Source: an uncultured Sphingomonadaceae bacterium
Lineage (GTDB): Bacteria; Pseudomonadota; Alphaproteobacteria; Sphingomonadales; Sphingomonadaceae
Direction of reading: 5' to 3'
Assembly: GCA_947258815.1 (NCBI GenBank)
Contig: CAMYJW010000004.1
Location: forward strand, 1 to 51,346
Length of the DNA: 51,346 nucleotides
Positions within the stretch are counted from its first letter, which is position 1. Each line of letters opens with the position of its first letter. The translations under genes were made by a program, and so were the position numbers. The notes under the pieces are model-generated. The model saw nothing but the letters and a program-made list of their open reading frames with translations. It was not told the DNA's origin and did not search any database. Positions 8,358 to 16,805 of the stretch are shown piece by piece.

Positions 8358-9557
8358 CTACCAGGTTACGGGAAGGGCATCGACACCATAGACAACGCTC
8401 TGCTCCTTGAACTTCAGGTCTTCAAACGGAACAGCAAGTCTCAGGTTCGGCAAACGCTGGAACAGTACCGAGAAAACCTCCTGCATTTCCATGCGCGCCA
8501 GTTGCTGACCTGCACATTGATGGATGCCATAACTAAATGCCACGTGGTTTCGCTCGGTTCTCGTCACGTCGAACTGATCAGGATCGGGGTAGATAGATGG
8601 ATCGTGGTTGGCTGAATTCAGCATCACGAAAACGCCCTCACCTTTCCTGATCGTACGGCCATCGATCTCCAAGTCCTCGGTCGCCGTCCGAACCATACCC
8701 AGTTGTAGGACGGAGGTATGTCGCAGCATTTCCTCGACAGCGGTCTTCACAAGACTGGGGTCCGAAAGCATCAATTCGAGCTGGTCTGGATTGCGGAGCA
8801 GAAGCAAAGTTCCCAAAGTCAGCATGTTGCCGGTTGTTTCGTGGCCGGCCTGCACCATCGTATATGCAAGGATCACCGCCTGCTCATGCGAGATGAGCCC
8901 TGTCGCGACATGGTCACGGGCCAATCGCGTCAGAATGTCATCGCTATCACCTGGATCCTTCTCTTTATCACGAAGAATTCTCGAGAAGTATTCTGACAGT
9001 TCCTTGGTCGCGCGAATGGGCACGTCAGCCGGCACATCAAGCGCCACTCGCAGCCGACTGTTTTCTTCGAAGAATTCGTGATCTTCGTAAGGCACGCCAA
9101 GTAGCTCGGTGATCACCAGCGAAGGCAGCGCCAATGCGAAGTTGCTGACAAAATCGAGCGGCGACCCCTTCTCAACCATATCATCGATCAGCTTGGCGAT
9201 GATCTTCCGGACATTTTCGCGTTGCGCTTCCACGCGCTTGACCGTCAATTCACGGCTCATCACCCGGCGCAACCGCTTGTGTTCATCGCCTTGTGTATGG
9301 GTGATAAACACGTCTTCAGCACCAACCAATGCCGCCCGGGACTCGGAAAACATCGGGTAGCCCGGATCCTTGGGGCTTTCGCTCAAACGACTATCGAGCA
9401 AGGCAGCACGAACATCATCATAGCGGGTGATCAACCAAGCTTCAGTGCCGTTCCACAAACGCACTCGCGAAATTGGGCCTTCCAACCGGAAATTCTTGAG
9501 GGCGTCCGGCTGCAAAAGCGGCGCACTGCGAGGTAGAGGATAAGACGCAACGTTCAT
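8358..9557 (-). CDS. Cytochrome P450
   Basis: A soluble bacterial P450 of 399 residues from the ATG at 9557, chosen because GGAG-rich sequence precedes it and the residues upstream look non-coding. The oxygen-activating I-helix motif is A-G-H-E-T-T at 237-242, the E-x-x-R pair is E276/R279, and the heme-thiolate motif is F-S-Y-G-I-H-Q-C-A-G with C348. It is directly followed by its [3Fe-4S] ferredoxin. It probably hydroxylates the pathway substrate; CYP family and substrate cannot be assigned by eye. Confidence 0.95.
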   Translation of the reverse strand: MNVASYPLPRSAPLLQPDALKNFRLEGPISRVRLWNGTEAWLITRYDDVRAALLDSRLSESPKDPGYPMFSESRAALVGAEDVFITHTQGDEHKRLRRVMSRELTVKRVEAQRENVRKIIAKLIDDMVEKGSPLDFVSNFALALPSLVITELLGVPYEDHEFFEENSRLRVALDVPADVPIRATKELSEYFSRILRDKEKDPGDSDDILTRLARDHVATGLISHEQAVILAYTMVQAGHETTGNMLTLGTLLLLRNPDQLELMLSDPSLVKTAVEEMLRHTSVLQLGMVRTATEDLEIDGRTIRKGEGVFVMLNSANHDPSIYPDPDQFDVTRTERNHVAFSYGIHQCAGQQLARMEMQEVFSVLFQRLPNLRLAVPFEDLKFKEQSVVYGVDALPVTW

Positions 9558-9820
9558 GGCACTCTCCTGCTCCGAGATCCTCACAACCCACACTGGAGGA
9601 ACTCGCGGCTTGCACTACCTTTTCTTGTTCAGATGTCGCAACTTCACTAGTTCGTGCGCGCCGTGATTTCTTTCCTGTCATGGGAGTCTGCGCTTACCTC
9701 GCAGGAATCGCAGGGATTCGAACTGCAATTTCCGGGCAAGGCCATACCGCCCCCGATACTGATTTGAGAACACAATGCACTGGAGGATCTTTCCTGTGCC
9801 AGTGTATACAAAGTCGCAGA

Positions 9821-11041
9821 TCAGTGAACTACAAATTCGGAAGCTTTCTCCCGATCGCGCCAATCGACTCCTTCGGGAACCATCAGGCCACCAGCCAGCA
9901 CCTCCGGCTCTTCGATCGCGACCGGATTGCCATCAAGCCATCGCATCACCGCATCTTCGTATAATTTGCGAACACGAACAACCGCATGGTCCGCCGCATT
10001 CAGAAATTCGGTGGTTCGGTCCGCAATTTCACCCTGGCTTTCGGCAACCGCAAAATCTTCCTGAATTGCATGGCCGGGGAAGCCAGCAAAACTTGTCCTT
10101 TTCATCAGGTCACGTTGCTGCCCCCAGCGATCCTCACGACCAGCCGTGAGATATGGCGGAAAGTTATCGGCATCTTCCGCGGGGTTGAGATGGTCCGGCT
10201 TCAACGGCCCGTCAGCGTTGTAACGCATCATATACAGCGCCGTCGTAGTATCATCCTCAGGAACGTGGATCACACAGGTTCCGCCCTCGAAAGGAATATA
10301 CGAATACCATGGCAGTGAATATCCGGTCATCCGGACGTACCTTCGGCCGTCTGCCAGATTACGGATCGCACCGTAGCGAAATCCGCCAGGGAAATCGTCA
10401 AATTCAATCTCAGGCGCTTCATCCCCTGCAGCCATGGCCTCTGGCCGACCCGTCGCCGCAAAGGCCTGCACCAGATCCTTGTGCAATTGCGTGACATGGG
10501 CTGAATCGACCTGACCTTCAACGCCCTGCAACCAATTGTAGGGGAGCTTCTGATAGGTGACATGCAATTGGTCATCAGGAATGCCCATAAATTCATAATC
10601 CGGCAATTGCGCCGGTTCACCGCTTCCCAGCCAGACGAAGACAAGCCCCCCACCTTCCTTGACGGGAAAGTGCTTCAAAGGCACCTTCTTGCAGAAGGCA
10701 TCATGGTTTTCCCGCTGTGTCGGAACTTCAAGCACCTTGCCATCGACGCCAAATTTCCAGCCGTGGTAGATACACCGAAGGGCGTTCTCCTCATTGCGTG
10801 CCAAAGTGAGAGACACACCGCGATGCGGGCAGCCTTCGGGAAAGAACCCGACACGTCCGTCCGTCGCCCTGAAGGCAACATAATTCCTGCCCAGCAAGCG
10901 CACCGCCCGTGGTGGAGCATCTGCTTCAAGCGCCTTGGAACGGCAGGCCGGGAACCAGAAATTTTCGCGCAAATACTGGCCCATCGGAGCATCGTTCTCC
11001 ACTCTTGTCAGCAGGTCTTGTGTCGCACGCGATATGGCCAT
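9821..11041 (-). CDS. Rieske oxygenase, phthalate/phenoxybenzoate dioxygenase-type
   Basis: A 406-residue Rieske oxygenase starting at the ATG at 11041, preceded by GGAGGAA. Rieske ligands are C71-x-H73 and C90-x2-H93. The mononuclear site is D179-x2-H182-x4-H187, with Asp329 in I-Q-E-D-F-A-V-A-E-S-Q-G, a stretch typical of the alpha-only phthalate 4,5-dioxygenase/phenoxybenzoate dioxygenase branch. It therefore needs no beta subunit but needs a reductase not seen here. Its ATG overlaps the TAA of the 63-codon ORF (11232-11041), so translation is probably coupled. The following 263 bases, before the P450 start at 9557, hold no recognised gene. Confidence 0.93.
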   Translation of the reverse strand: MAISRATQDLLTRVENDAPMGQYLRENFWFPACRSKALEADAPPRAVRLLGRNYVAFRATDGRVGFFPEGCPHRGVSLTLARNEENALRCIYHGWKFGVDGKVLEVPTQRENHDAFCKKVPLKHFPVKEGGGLVFVWLGSGEPAQLPDYEFMGIPDDQLHVTYQKLPYNWLQGVEGQVDSAHVTQLHKDLVQAFAATGRPEAMAAGDEAPEIEFDDFPGGFRYGAIRNLADGRRYVRMTGYSLPWYSYIPFEGGTCVIHVPEDDTTTALYMMRYNADGPLKPDHLNPAEDADNFPPYLTAGREDRWGQQRDLMKRTSFAGFPGHAIQEDFAVAESQGEIADRTTEFLNAADHAVVRVRKLYEDAVMRWLDGNPVAIEEPEVLAGGLMVPEGVDWRDREKASEFVVH

Positions 11042-11232
11042 TAGTTTCCTCCGGACATTTTCACATTCAATTCGCGGCACCCGTCAATCAAAGCGTCGAT
11101 GTACACCCGATACCAGGACCATGCCGAGCCTGAATTCATAACCGCGAATGTATCGCAATCGGCCATCAAGTCTTTCATCTGTTGGCAGTCCAGCCTTTCA
11201 CCGGAGCGTTCAACCCGCAGATTTCGGATCAC
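11041..11232 (-). CDS. Small conserved-looking protein of unknown function, doubly coupled
   Basis: A 63-residue ORF that I do not recognise. Its ATG overlaps the stop of the acyl-CoA dehydrogenase gene in an ATGA arrangement at 11229-11232, and its TAA shares a base with the ATG of the Rieske oxygenase (TAATG at 11041). This double coupling strongly suggests it is translated. The protein has no signal peptide or membrane segment and includes an aromatic W-S-W-Y-R-V-Y stretch followed by I-D-A-L-I-D-G-C. It might be an accessory factor of the oxygenase or dehydrogenase; that is inference from position. Confidence 0.65.
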   Translation of the reverse strand: MIRNLRVERSGERLDCQQMKDLMADCDTFAVMNSGSAWSWYRVYIDALIDGCRELNVKMSGGN

Positions 11233-12398
11233 AGGCTCCGCGCGATGAGCAAGCGCATGATCTCCGATGTACCCACCTGGATCCGGTGCCCTCTGGCCAG
11301 GGCATACATCTTGGAAATCGGATATTCGTCACTGAAGCCGAAACCGCCAAACAACTGAAGGCAGCGATCAAGCGCCCTGCCCTCTGCCTCTGTGCACCAC
11401 AGTTTGGCGATCGCCGATTCCGTGGCATCCACTTCGGAATCCAGCATTTTTCGGTAAAGGCTGTCGAGATAGGCCCTGCCGACCGTCAGCTCAGTTTTGA
11501 CGGAGGCAAGTTCGAACTGCGTATTCTGGAAGTCGATAACCCGCTGGCCGAAGGCCTGCCGTTGTTTGACATAGTCAGTCGTCAAAGCAAGTCCCAGTTC
11601 GGCAGCAGCAAGCGCCCTTGCAGCCACCACCATCCGCCCCAATGCCAGAGTCTTGAAACCAGCGGACAGGCCAGCGCCCTCCACGCCGCCCACAAGGCTG
11701 CTGGCAGGCACTCTCACATCGTCAAAGAAGACCTCCGACAGACCACCACAAGACTTCGGCATCATTTCCATACGCTTGCCGACTGTCAGGCCCCTGGCCC
11801 CTTCAACGGGAACGATGAACATCGAGAACGATGGCTTTTCGCTCGTGCCATCATCGGTGCGGGCGATAAGCAGAAACATTGTCATGATTGGCCCATTGGT
11901 GAGCCACATCTTCTGGCCATTAATCACAAAATCGTCACCGTCCCGCTTCGCATGTGTCTTGGTGCCCTGAACATCGCTTCCCGCTGCAGGTTCGGAAATC
12001 GCAACTTCAGAAATAACGTCGCCAGTCGCAAAACGCGGTAGCCACTCGCGTTTCTGCTCTTCGGTCCCGGCAAGGAGCAGGGTGTAAGCGACGCTATCAG
12101 TCGCTAGGCCACCCTCCAGCGAAGCGCCAGCCAGGCTATATGCCTGCTCCTCATGCATCACCAGATGATGCAGAACGTCGCCACCCATCCCGCCATACTC
12201 CTCGGGAATTCCGGCGCAAAGAAGACCGTATTTGCCTGCCTCCCTGAAGAGTTCGGCAGGGAAATGTCCGTCATCCTCCCACTGCCTCACATTTGGCTCT
12301 ACCTCATGTTGGAAAAACCTGCGGGCTGTCCGCCGGAATTCTTCATGATCAGGCCGGAACACTTCGCGGCCAAACCCCAGTGAAGCCAAATCGCTCAT
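11229..12398 (-). CDS. Acyl-CoA dehydrogenase (LCAD-type active site)
   Basis: A 389-residue FAD-dependent acyl-CoA dehydrogenase of standard length, introducing a 2,3-double bond into an acyl-CoA. S-E-P-A-A-G-S-D at about 135-142 and W-L-T-N-G at 165-169 are flavin/substrate motifs; Y-V-K-Q-R-Q-A-F-G and the C-terminal G-T-S-E-I-M are also typical. The usual Glu before G-T is Val here, while E267 in A-A-A-E-L-G aligns with the helix-G base of long-chain and isovaleryl enzymes. It is therefore likely active with the LCAD-type base. It is the first gene of the leftward operon. Confidence 0.93.
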   Translation of the reverse strand: MSDLASLGFGREVFRPDHEEFRRTARRFFQHEVEPNVRQWEDDGHFPAELFREAGKYGLLCAGIPEEYGGMGGDVLHHLVMHEEQAYSLAGASLEGGLATDSVAYTLLLAGTEEQKREWLPRFATGDVISEVAISEPAAGSDVQGTKTHAKRDGDDFVINGQKMWLTNGPIMTMFLLIARTDDGTSEKPSFSMFIVPVEGARGLTVGKRMEMMPKSCGGLSEVFFDDVRVPASSLVGGVEGAGLSAGFKTLALGRMVVAARALAAAELGLALTTDYVKQRQAFGQRVIDFQNTQFELASVKTELTVGRAYLDSLYRKMLDSEVDATESAIAKLWCTEAEGRALDRCLQLFGGFGFSDEYPISKMYALARGHRIQVGTSEIMRLLIARSL

Positions 12399-12560
12399 CG
12401 AAACTCAATCCTCCGTCCGCAAAAACATATCGCATGCATGCAGGTTGTCACTACGCGGCATTGGGTGGGAGAGTTAATAGCGGCAAAGCAACAGGATTGT
12501 TCCATGAAAGGTTATACAAGACCAGATCAATCAGCCGATAGGCGATAATCGGTGCCGGCT

Positions 12561-12571
12561 GGCATAGTGCC
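12561..12571. promoter_or_regulatory. Candidate operator GGCATAGTGCC
   Basis: An interrupted palindrome GGCA-TAG-TGCC in the divergent interval between the leftward operon (12398) and the MFS gene (12667). The core GCATAGTG recurs in two other divergent intervals (34307-34316, 34437-34446, 45309-45316). No binding protein is proven. Confidence 0.35.
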
Positions 12572-12666
12572 GTGGGTCATGGAGAAGATTTATTTCCGAG
12601 CAATCTGAGGCAGCGCAATCGACCTCAACCGTTTTCCGCCTTGCCAACCATCTTCCCCTTGCGATC

Positions 12667-13866
12667 ATGACACTGACTTACGCGGTATCATTTGTAGATC
12701 GTCAATTGCTCGCCATCTTGCAGGAATCGGTCAAAAAGGACCTACTGCTGAGTGACAGTCAGCTCGGTCTCCTTAGCGGGACTGCGTTCGCCTTGTTCTA
12801 CATCAGCTTCGGAATTCCTATCGCTCGAATCGCTGATCGGTGGGTGCGGCGCGACGTCATAGTCCTGTCTTTAATCGCTTGGAGCTCTATGACTGCGGTT
12901 ACCGGCCTGGCACGAAACTTTGGTCATTTGCTGCTAGCCCGGATCGGCGTCGCGATCGGCGAGGCTGGATGCAATCCACCAAGCTATTCGATCATCACCG
13001 ACCTGTACCCTCCCCACTTGCGGGCCTCTGCGATCAGTTTTTTCAATACGGGCGCGAGCTGGGGAATGCTCATCGGCTTCGCAATTGGCGGATGGCTGGA
13101 TCAAACATTTGGCTGGCGCACGGCATTTGTTGTTGTCGGACTACCGGGCATCCTGGTGGCGATCTTGGTACGCCTGTACGTGCCCGAACCACCAAGGACG
13201 GATTCACGCAAGGGCAAGCTGGAAAGTTTCATGTCGGGTTTCAAATTCCTGGCGGCGCGCCCGGTCATGAAACCGATGATCATCGGCGTCGCTCTGGCCG
13301 CCATTACATCTTATGGATCGATTATCTGGTCAGCGTCGTTCCTGATCAGGGTTCAGGAAGTAAGCACGTTCCATGTCGGCCTCTTTCTGGCGGTTACATT
13401 GGGGCTTGGGTCTGCAATCGGACAATTTGGCTCGGGCGTACTCGCCGATCGGCTCGCGCTTCGAGACAAGCGATGGTATCTGGTTTTGCCGGGAATTTTC
13501 GCCATTTGTTCAGCCCCGCTTCTTGCGCTGGGCTTTCTCGCCAATGGCGGCGGCGCGGCGATGATGTGGCTGGTGCTCCCGCTGGCATGCAATTCAGCCG
13601 CTTCGGGGATTTGCCTGTCCCTGGTCAACACCATTACACCTTCAAGCTTCCGCGCAACCGCATCGGCAATCTACTTCTTCATCGCAAACGGTGCGGGGCT
13701 AGGTTTCGGCGCATGGCTGATCGGATGGCTCAGTGACCAGATGGTGGGCGATCTGGGGAATGCCTCGCTCCAGTATGCAATGCTAAGCGTTATTCCGGTA
13801 GCCTCGGCAGGCGCTGCCCTTTGCTTCTTTTTCGCATCACGACACCTGCCAAAGGAACTGGGTTAA
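12667..13866 (+). CDS. MFS transporter
   Basis: A 399-residue hydrophobic protein with about twelve predicted membrane segments. It has F-V-D-R-Q in TM1, the MFS motif G-I-P-I-A-R-I-A-D-R-W at 49-59, and A-R-I-G-V-A-I-G-E-A-G in the spinster-like style. It likely moves the substrate or an organic-acid product across the inner membrane. ATG 12667 is the first ATG in frame, but it lies inside TM1 and lacks a Shine-Dalgarno sequence. The open frame continues upstream to a TAG near 12565 with no ATG, GTG or TTG. A rare start such as ATT or a frameshift at the 5' end is possible. Confidence 0.85.
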   Translation: MTLTYAVSFVDRQLLAILQESVKKDLLLSDSQLGLLSGTAFALFYISFGIPIARIADRWVRRDVIVLSLIAWSSMTAVTGLARNFGHLLLARIGVAIGEAGCNPPSYSIITDLYPPHLRASAISFFNTGASWGMLIGFAIGGWLDQTFGWRTAFVVVGLPGILVAILVRLYVPEPPRTDSRKGKLESFMSGFKFLAARPVMKPMIIGVALAAITSYGSIIWSASFLIRVQEVSTFHVGLFLAVTLGLGSAIGQFGSGVLADRLALRDKRWYLVLPGIFAICSAPLLALGFLANGGGAAMMWLVLPLACNSAASGICLSLVNTITPSSFRATASAIYFFIANGAGLGFGAWLIGWLSDQMVGDLGNASLQYAMLSVIPVASAGAALCFFFASRHLPKELG

Positions 13867-13892
13867 GCCCCAAGCGGCATGTCAAGGCGCGT

Positions 13893-14738
13893 CTAGGAGC
13901 TGGCCCTGTCTACCGAAACGGATATCTCACGCCATTGGCGGATTTCATCAATCCGGCGTTCCAGTACGTCTGTAAGCGCCAATGCCGCATCAGCACCTAG
14001 AACCAGGCGAAACGGGCGGTGCGGATTTTCGATTGCGTCGAGAATTGCCTTGGCGGCCAGCACCGGATCGCCGGGCTGCATGCCATGCGAGGTCGGAATG
14101 CGCTCGCGCATCATGCCCGATGTTTCGCGATAGTCATCGATGATCCGCGCCGCCGCAACCAGCGATCGAACGGCATAGTCGGTACGAAAAGCGCCAGGCT
14201 CGATCAGCATGACATCGATCCCCAAAGGCTCAAGTTCCTGCTTCAGGGCCTCACTCATCCCCTCAAGCGCAAATTTTGTTGCTGCATAAAGGCCGCAGCC
14301 GCCCACTGCCGCGACGCCTGCGCGCGACGACATATTGACTATCATGCCGTCGCCACGACTTCGCATCATGGGAAGGACCGCCTGGATCATTCTGACGCAG
14401 CCATTGAAGTTGATATCGAACAACATTTCAACTTCATCCTGCGAGCATTCCTCAATGCTTCCCACAAACCCCAAGCCCGCATTATTCACCAGAACATCGA
14501 TTCGACCGAACCTTTGACAAGCACCCTTGATTGCCGCGTCGATGGTGTCGGCTTTGCTTACGTCGAGATGCAGTGCGAGAAGGTCTCCGTCACCCTCCTC
14601 AAACAGGTGATGCAACGAATCCGGATTACGTGCCGTCGCAACAACGGCATATCCGCGCACCAGCGCTTCCCGGGCGATTTCCCGCCCAAACCCCGACGAA
14701 GCACCGGTTACCAAAAGTGTCCGACGACTGGCAATCAT
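13893..14738 (-). CDS. Short-chain dehydrogenase/reductase (SDR)
   Basis: A 281-residue SDR from the ATG at 14738, preceded by GGGGAGAG. The cofactor loop TGASSGFG is at 11-18, N-N-A-G at 85-88 and the catalytic Y151-x3-K155. Residues I-E-P-G-A-F-R-T-D-Y and the longer C-terminus resemble the SDR at 2018-2869, so the two may be related paralogues. It is transcribed alone, divergent from the SDR at 14921 and convergent with the MFS gene. An NAD(P)-dependent alcohol/ketone conversion is expected; the substrate is unknown. Confidence 0.92.
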   Translation of the reverse strand: MIASRRTLLVTGASSGFGREIAREALVRGYAVVATARNPDSLHHLFEEGDGDLLALHLDVSKADTIDAAIKGACQRFGRIDVLVNNAGLGFVGSIEECSQDEVEMLFDINFNGCVRMIQAVLPMMRSRGDGMIVNMSSRAGVAAVGGCGLYAATKFALEGMSEALKQELEPLGIDVMLIEPGAFRTDYAVRSLVAAARIIDDYRETSGMMRERIPTSHGMQPGDPVLAAKAILDAIENPHRPFRLVLGADAALALTDVLERRIDEIRQWREISVSVDRASS

Positions 14739-14920
14739 GACGCTCTCCCCGAAAGGCAGGTTCGGGCGAGTGGTGCCCCGGCCGCAAGCCCTGATTGCCA
14801 CAATGCCATGACAGATATCTGGTGTGCTCCGTCTCGGGCCATTTTACCCGCTCAAGAAACAGAGACTTCGGAACAGAAGCAAGCTAACTCTAAGGGCTCA
14901 GCAGTAGGGTGCCTGATTAG

Positions 14921-15667
14921 ATGAAAAGCGCGATTGTAACAGGTGGTGGAGGTGGAATCGGTGAAGGCATAGCCCGTCGACTCCAGGCGGTTGGATATCG
15001 AACCGGAATCTTTGATCGTGACCTTGAACAGGCACGCAAGGTCGCCGCGAAGATCGATGGCGCGATGGCTATACAAGTGGACGTAACCGACCCGCAATCG
15101 GCCACAGATGCCGTGGCCGAGTTTGGCGGTGAAGTCGCGGTGCTGGTCAACAATGCCGGGATCACCGCCGCAGGTGGAATGGCCCAGCCGCCGGACGTAT
15201 TCCGCCGAATTCTCGACGTCAACGTGACTGGAGCCTATATCATGATGCAGGCTGTCGTCGATCAGATGAAGGCACTTGGCGGTGGGGCGATTGTCAATAT
15301 CACATCATCTGCCGCGATAGCCGCCGTGCCGCTTATCGGTGCCTACGGCCCATCCAAGGCGGCCCTGTCGAACCTTACAAAGGCCATGGCGCTCGAACTC
15401 GCACCTTGCGGAATTCGCGTGAATGCCGTTGCTCCTGGGTTCGTTGCCGCAGGCCTTGGCGCGCGCTCGATTGAAGATCCCGCCCTGTATGCCAGCCGGG
15501 TTGCGCAAGTCCCGGCAGGGACTCTCGGCACGGCCAAAGACATTGCCGATGTCGTCCACTTCCTTTGCTCTGAGGAATCACGCTATGTCCACGGTCAGGA
15601 AATTGTGGTAGACGGAGCACTGACACTGACCGCGCAAACACGTACCTTTGACACGGGCAGTACCTGA
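14921..15667 (+). CDS. Short-chain dehydrogenase/reductase (FabG-like SDR)
   Basis: A 248-residue classical SDR. TGGGGGIG is at 7-14, N-N-A-G at 77-80, a Ser-rich N-I-T-S-S strand at 126-130, and Y142-x3-K146. R-V-N-A-V-A-P-G-F and the C-terminal V-D-G-A-L are standard for the family. It leads a rightward group with an AraC-type regulator and an LLM flavin oxidoreductase. The role is oxidation or reduction of a hydroxyl/keto intermediate, possibly of an acyl-CoA; the substrate cannot be set. Confidence 0.92.
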   Translation: MKSAIVTGGGGGIGEGIARRLQAVGYRTGIFDRDLEQARKVAAKIDGAMAIQVDVTDPQSATDAVAEFGGEVAVLVNNAGITAAGGMAQPPDVFRRILDVNVTGAYIMMQAVVDQMKALGGGAIVNITSSAAIAAVPLIGAYGPSKAALSNLTKAMALELAPCGIRVNAVAPGFVAAGLGARSIEDPALYASRVAQVPAGTLGTAKDIADVVHFLCSEESRYVHGQEIVVDGALTLTAQTRTFDTGST

Positions 15668-15759
15668 TTGAGGCGCATTGCTTGGCCGCGAACTCTGGCC
15701 AAGCCATATTATCTGGCAGAGCCTCAAAAAATGAGGTCGCGAAGATTGGGAGAGAATCT

Positions 15760-16740
15760 ATGGGCGTTGTTGAGACAATCGACTCGGATTCCGGGAGTGG
15801 TATCGGTCAGCCTACGACGAAAAATTGGGAGGAATTGATCAAGCTGCATTCGCGCGGCCTCAAGATCATTGGAGACAAGCCCAACTTGCGCGGTGAGCTA
15901 GAGAAGTTTGAATTTGCCGGAGCTACGCTCTGGTCGATTCACTCCGAAGCGCAGCTCATGCGCCGGACGAGATCCAATCCTTCCATCTTCCGGCCGATGG
16001 CGATCCTGCATGTCTCTGGCGACCTTGCAATCATTCAGGGCGAGGAACAATGCAAGTTAACCGATGGCTCATTTGTCTTCATCGATGGCGCAATTCCTCA
16101 TGAAATCAAGGCTACTGGCGAGTTCCGTCAACTGGTCCTTGAATTCCCGGTAACCTGCTTCAGGAACTATATCTATCGCCGCGCACTGGGCAAAGGAATG
16201 ACTGTAAGCGATCCGGTCAACATGCCATTCTATGAAGGCGTGAAAAACCTTTGGGCCGCCGCGAAACACCTTGATCCCAGGCAACATGCGGATGCGCTTT
16301 CGGCCCTTATTGCCCTCAGCCGCATGACTTCTGTCCTGAACGAGGCCGAAAACCGGGCCGAAGTTCCGATCCGCGTCCATTGGGCAATGGAATTTATCGA
16401 ACGCAATCTCAGCGATTTCGATTTGACCGCGCAAACTGTTGCAGATGCGCAGAATGTCAGCCGCCGCTACCTTGACGCTCTTTTCGCACCTATGAATCAC
16501 AGGGTTCAGACATGGATCTGGGAGCGGCGGCTTGTTCGTGCCGCAGAGGATCTACAACTCAACACCAGCCCTTCACATACAATTCTCCAGACCGCGCTTG
16601 ACCACGGATTCAAGACTCCAAGCCATTTCTCTCGGGCATTCAGCAAACGGTTTGATATGTCCCCAAGAGAATTCCGTCGCATCTACAGTCTTCGCAAGCC
16701 AGGCGAGAAAACCTCCCGGGCACCGTCACGGAACAATTGA
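15760..16740 (+). CDS. AraC/XylS-family transcriptional regulator
   Basis: A 326-residue protein with an AraC-binding-like sensor region (about 45-200) and a C-terminal double HTH. T-A-Q-T-V-A-D-A-Q-N-V-S-R-R-Y begins near 223, and T-P-S-H-F-S-R-A-F-S-K-R-F-D-M-S-P-R-E-F-R-R spans about 286-307. The ATG at 15760 follows GGGAGAG and fits better than an upstream TTG at 15682. It is the only dedicated pathway-type regulator in the island core and is probably a substrate-responsive activator. Its targets are inferred, not shown. Confidence 0.92.
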   Translation: MGVVETIDSDSGSGIGQPTTKNWEELIKLHSRGLKIIGDKPNLRGELEKFEFAGATLWSIHSEAQLMRRTRSNPSIFRPMAILHVSGDLAIIQGEEQCKLTDGSFVFIDGAIPHEIKATGEFRQLVLEFPVTCFRNYIYRRALGKGMTVSDPVNMPFYEGVKNLWAAAKHLDPRQHADALSALIALSRMTSVLNEAENRAEVPIRVHWAMEFIERNLSDFDLTAQTVADAQNVSRRYLDALFAPMNHRVQTWIWERRLVRAAEDLQLNTSPSHTILQTALDHGFKTPSHFSRAFSKRFDMSPREFRRIYSLRKPGEKTSRAPSRNN

Positions 16741-16805
16741 GAGTTCCGTTCGGAGCGATACGCCACGCCAGATGCAGAGTAGTCTGTTTGGGTTGAAGGC
16801 AGATC

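Noticed and set aside
12432..12441. GCATGCATGC palindrome before the MFS gene
   Set aside because: A short alternating self-complementary word likely to arise by chance; no second copy in other promoters was noticed.
16741..16805. Terminator between the AraC gene and the LLM gene
   Set aside because: No stem with adequate pairing was found; the genes may be cotranscribed.
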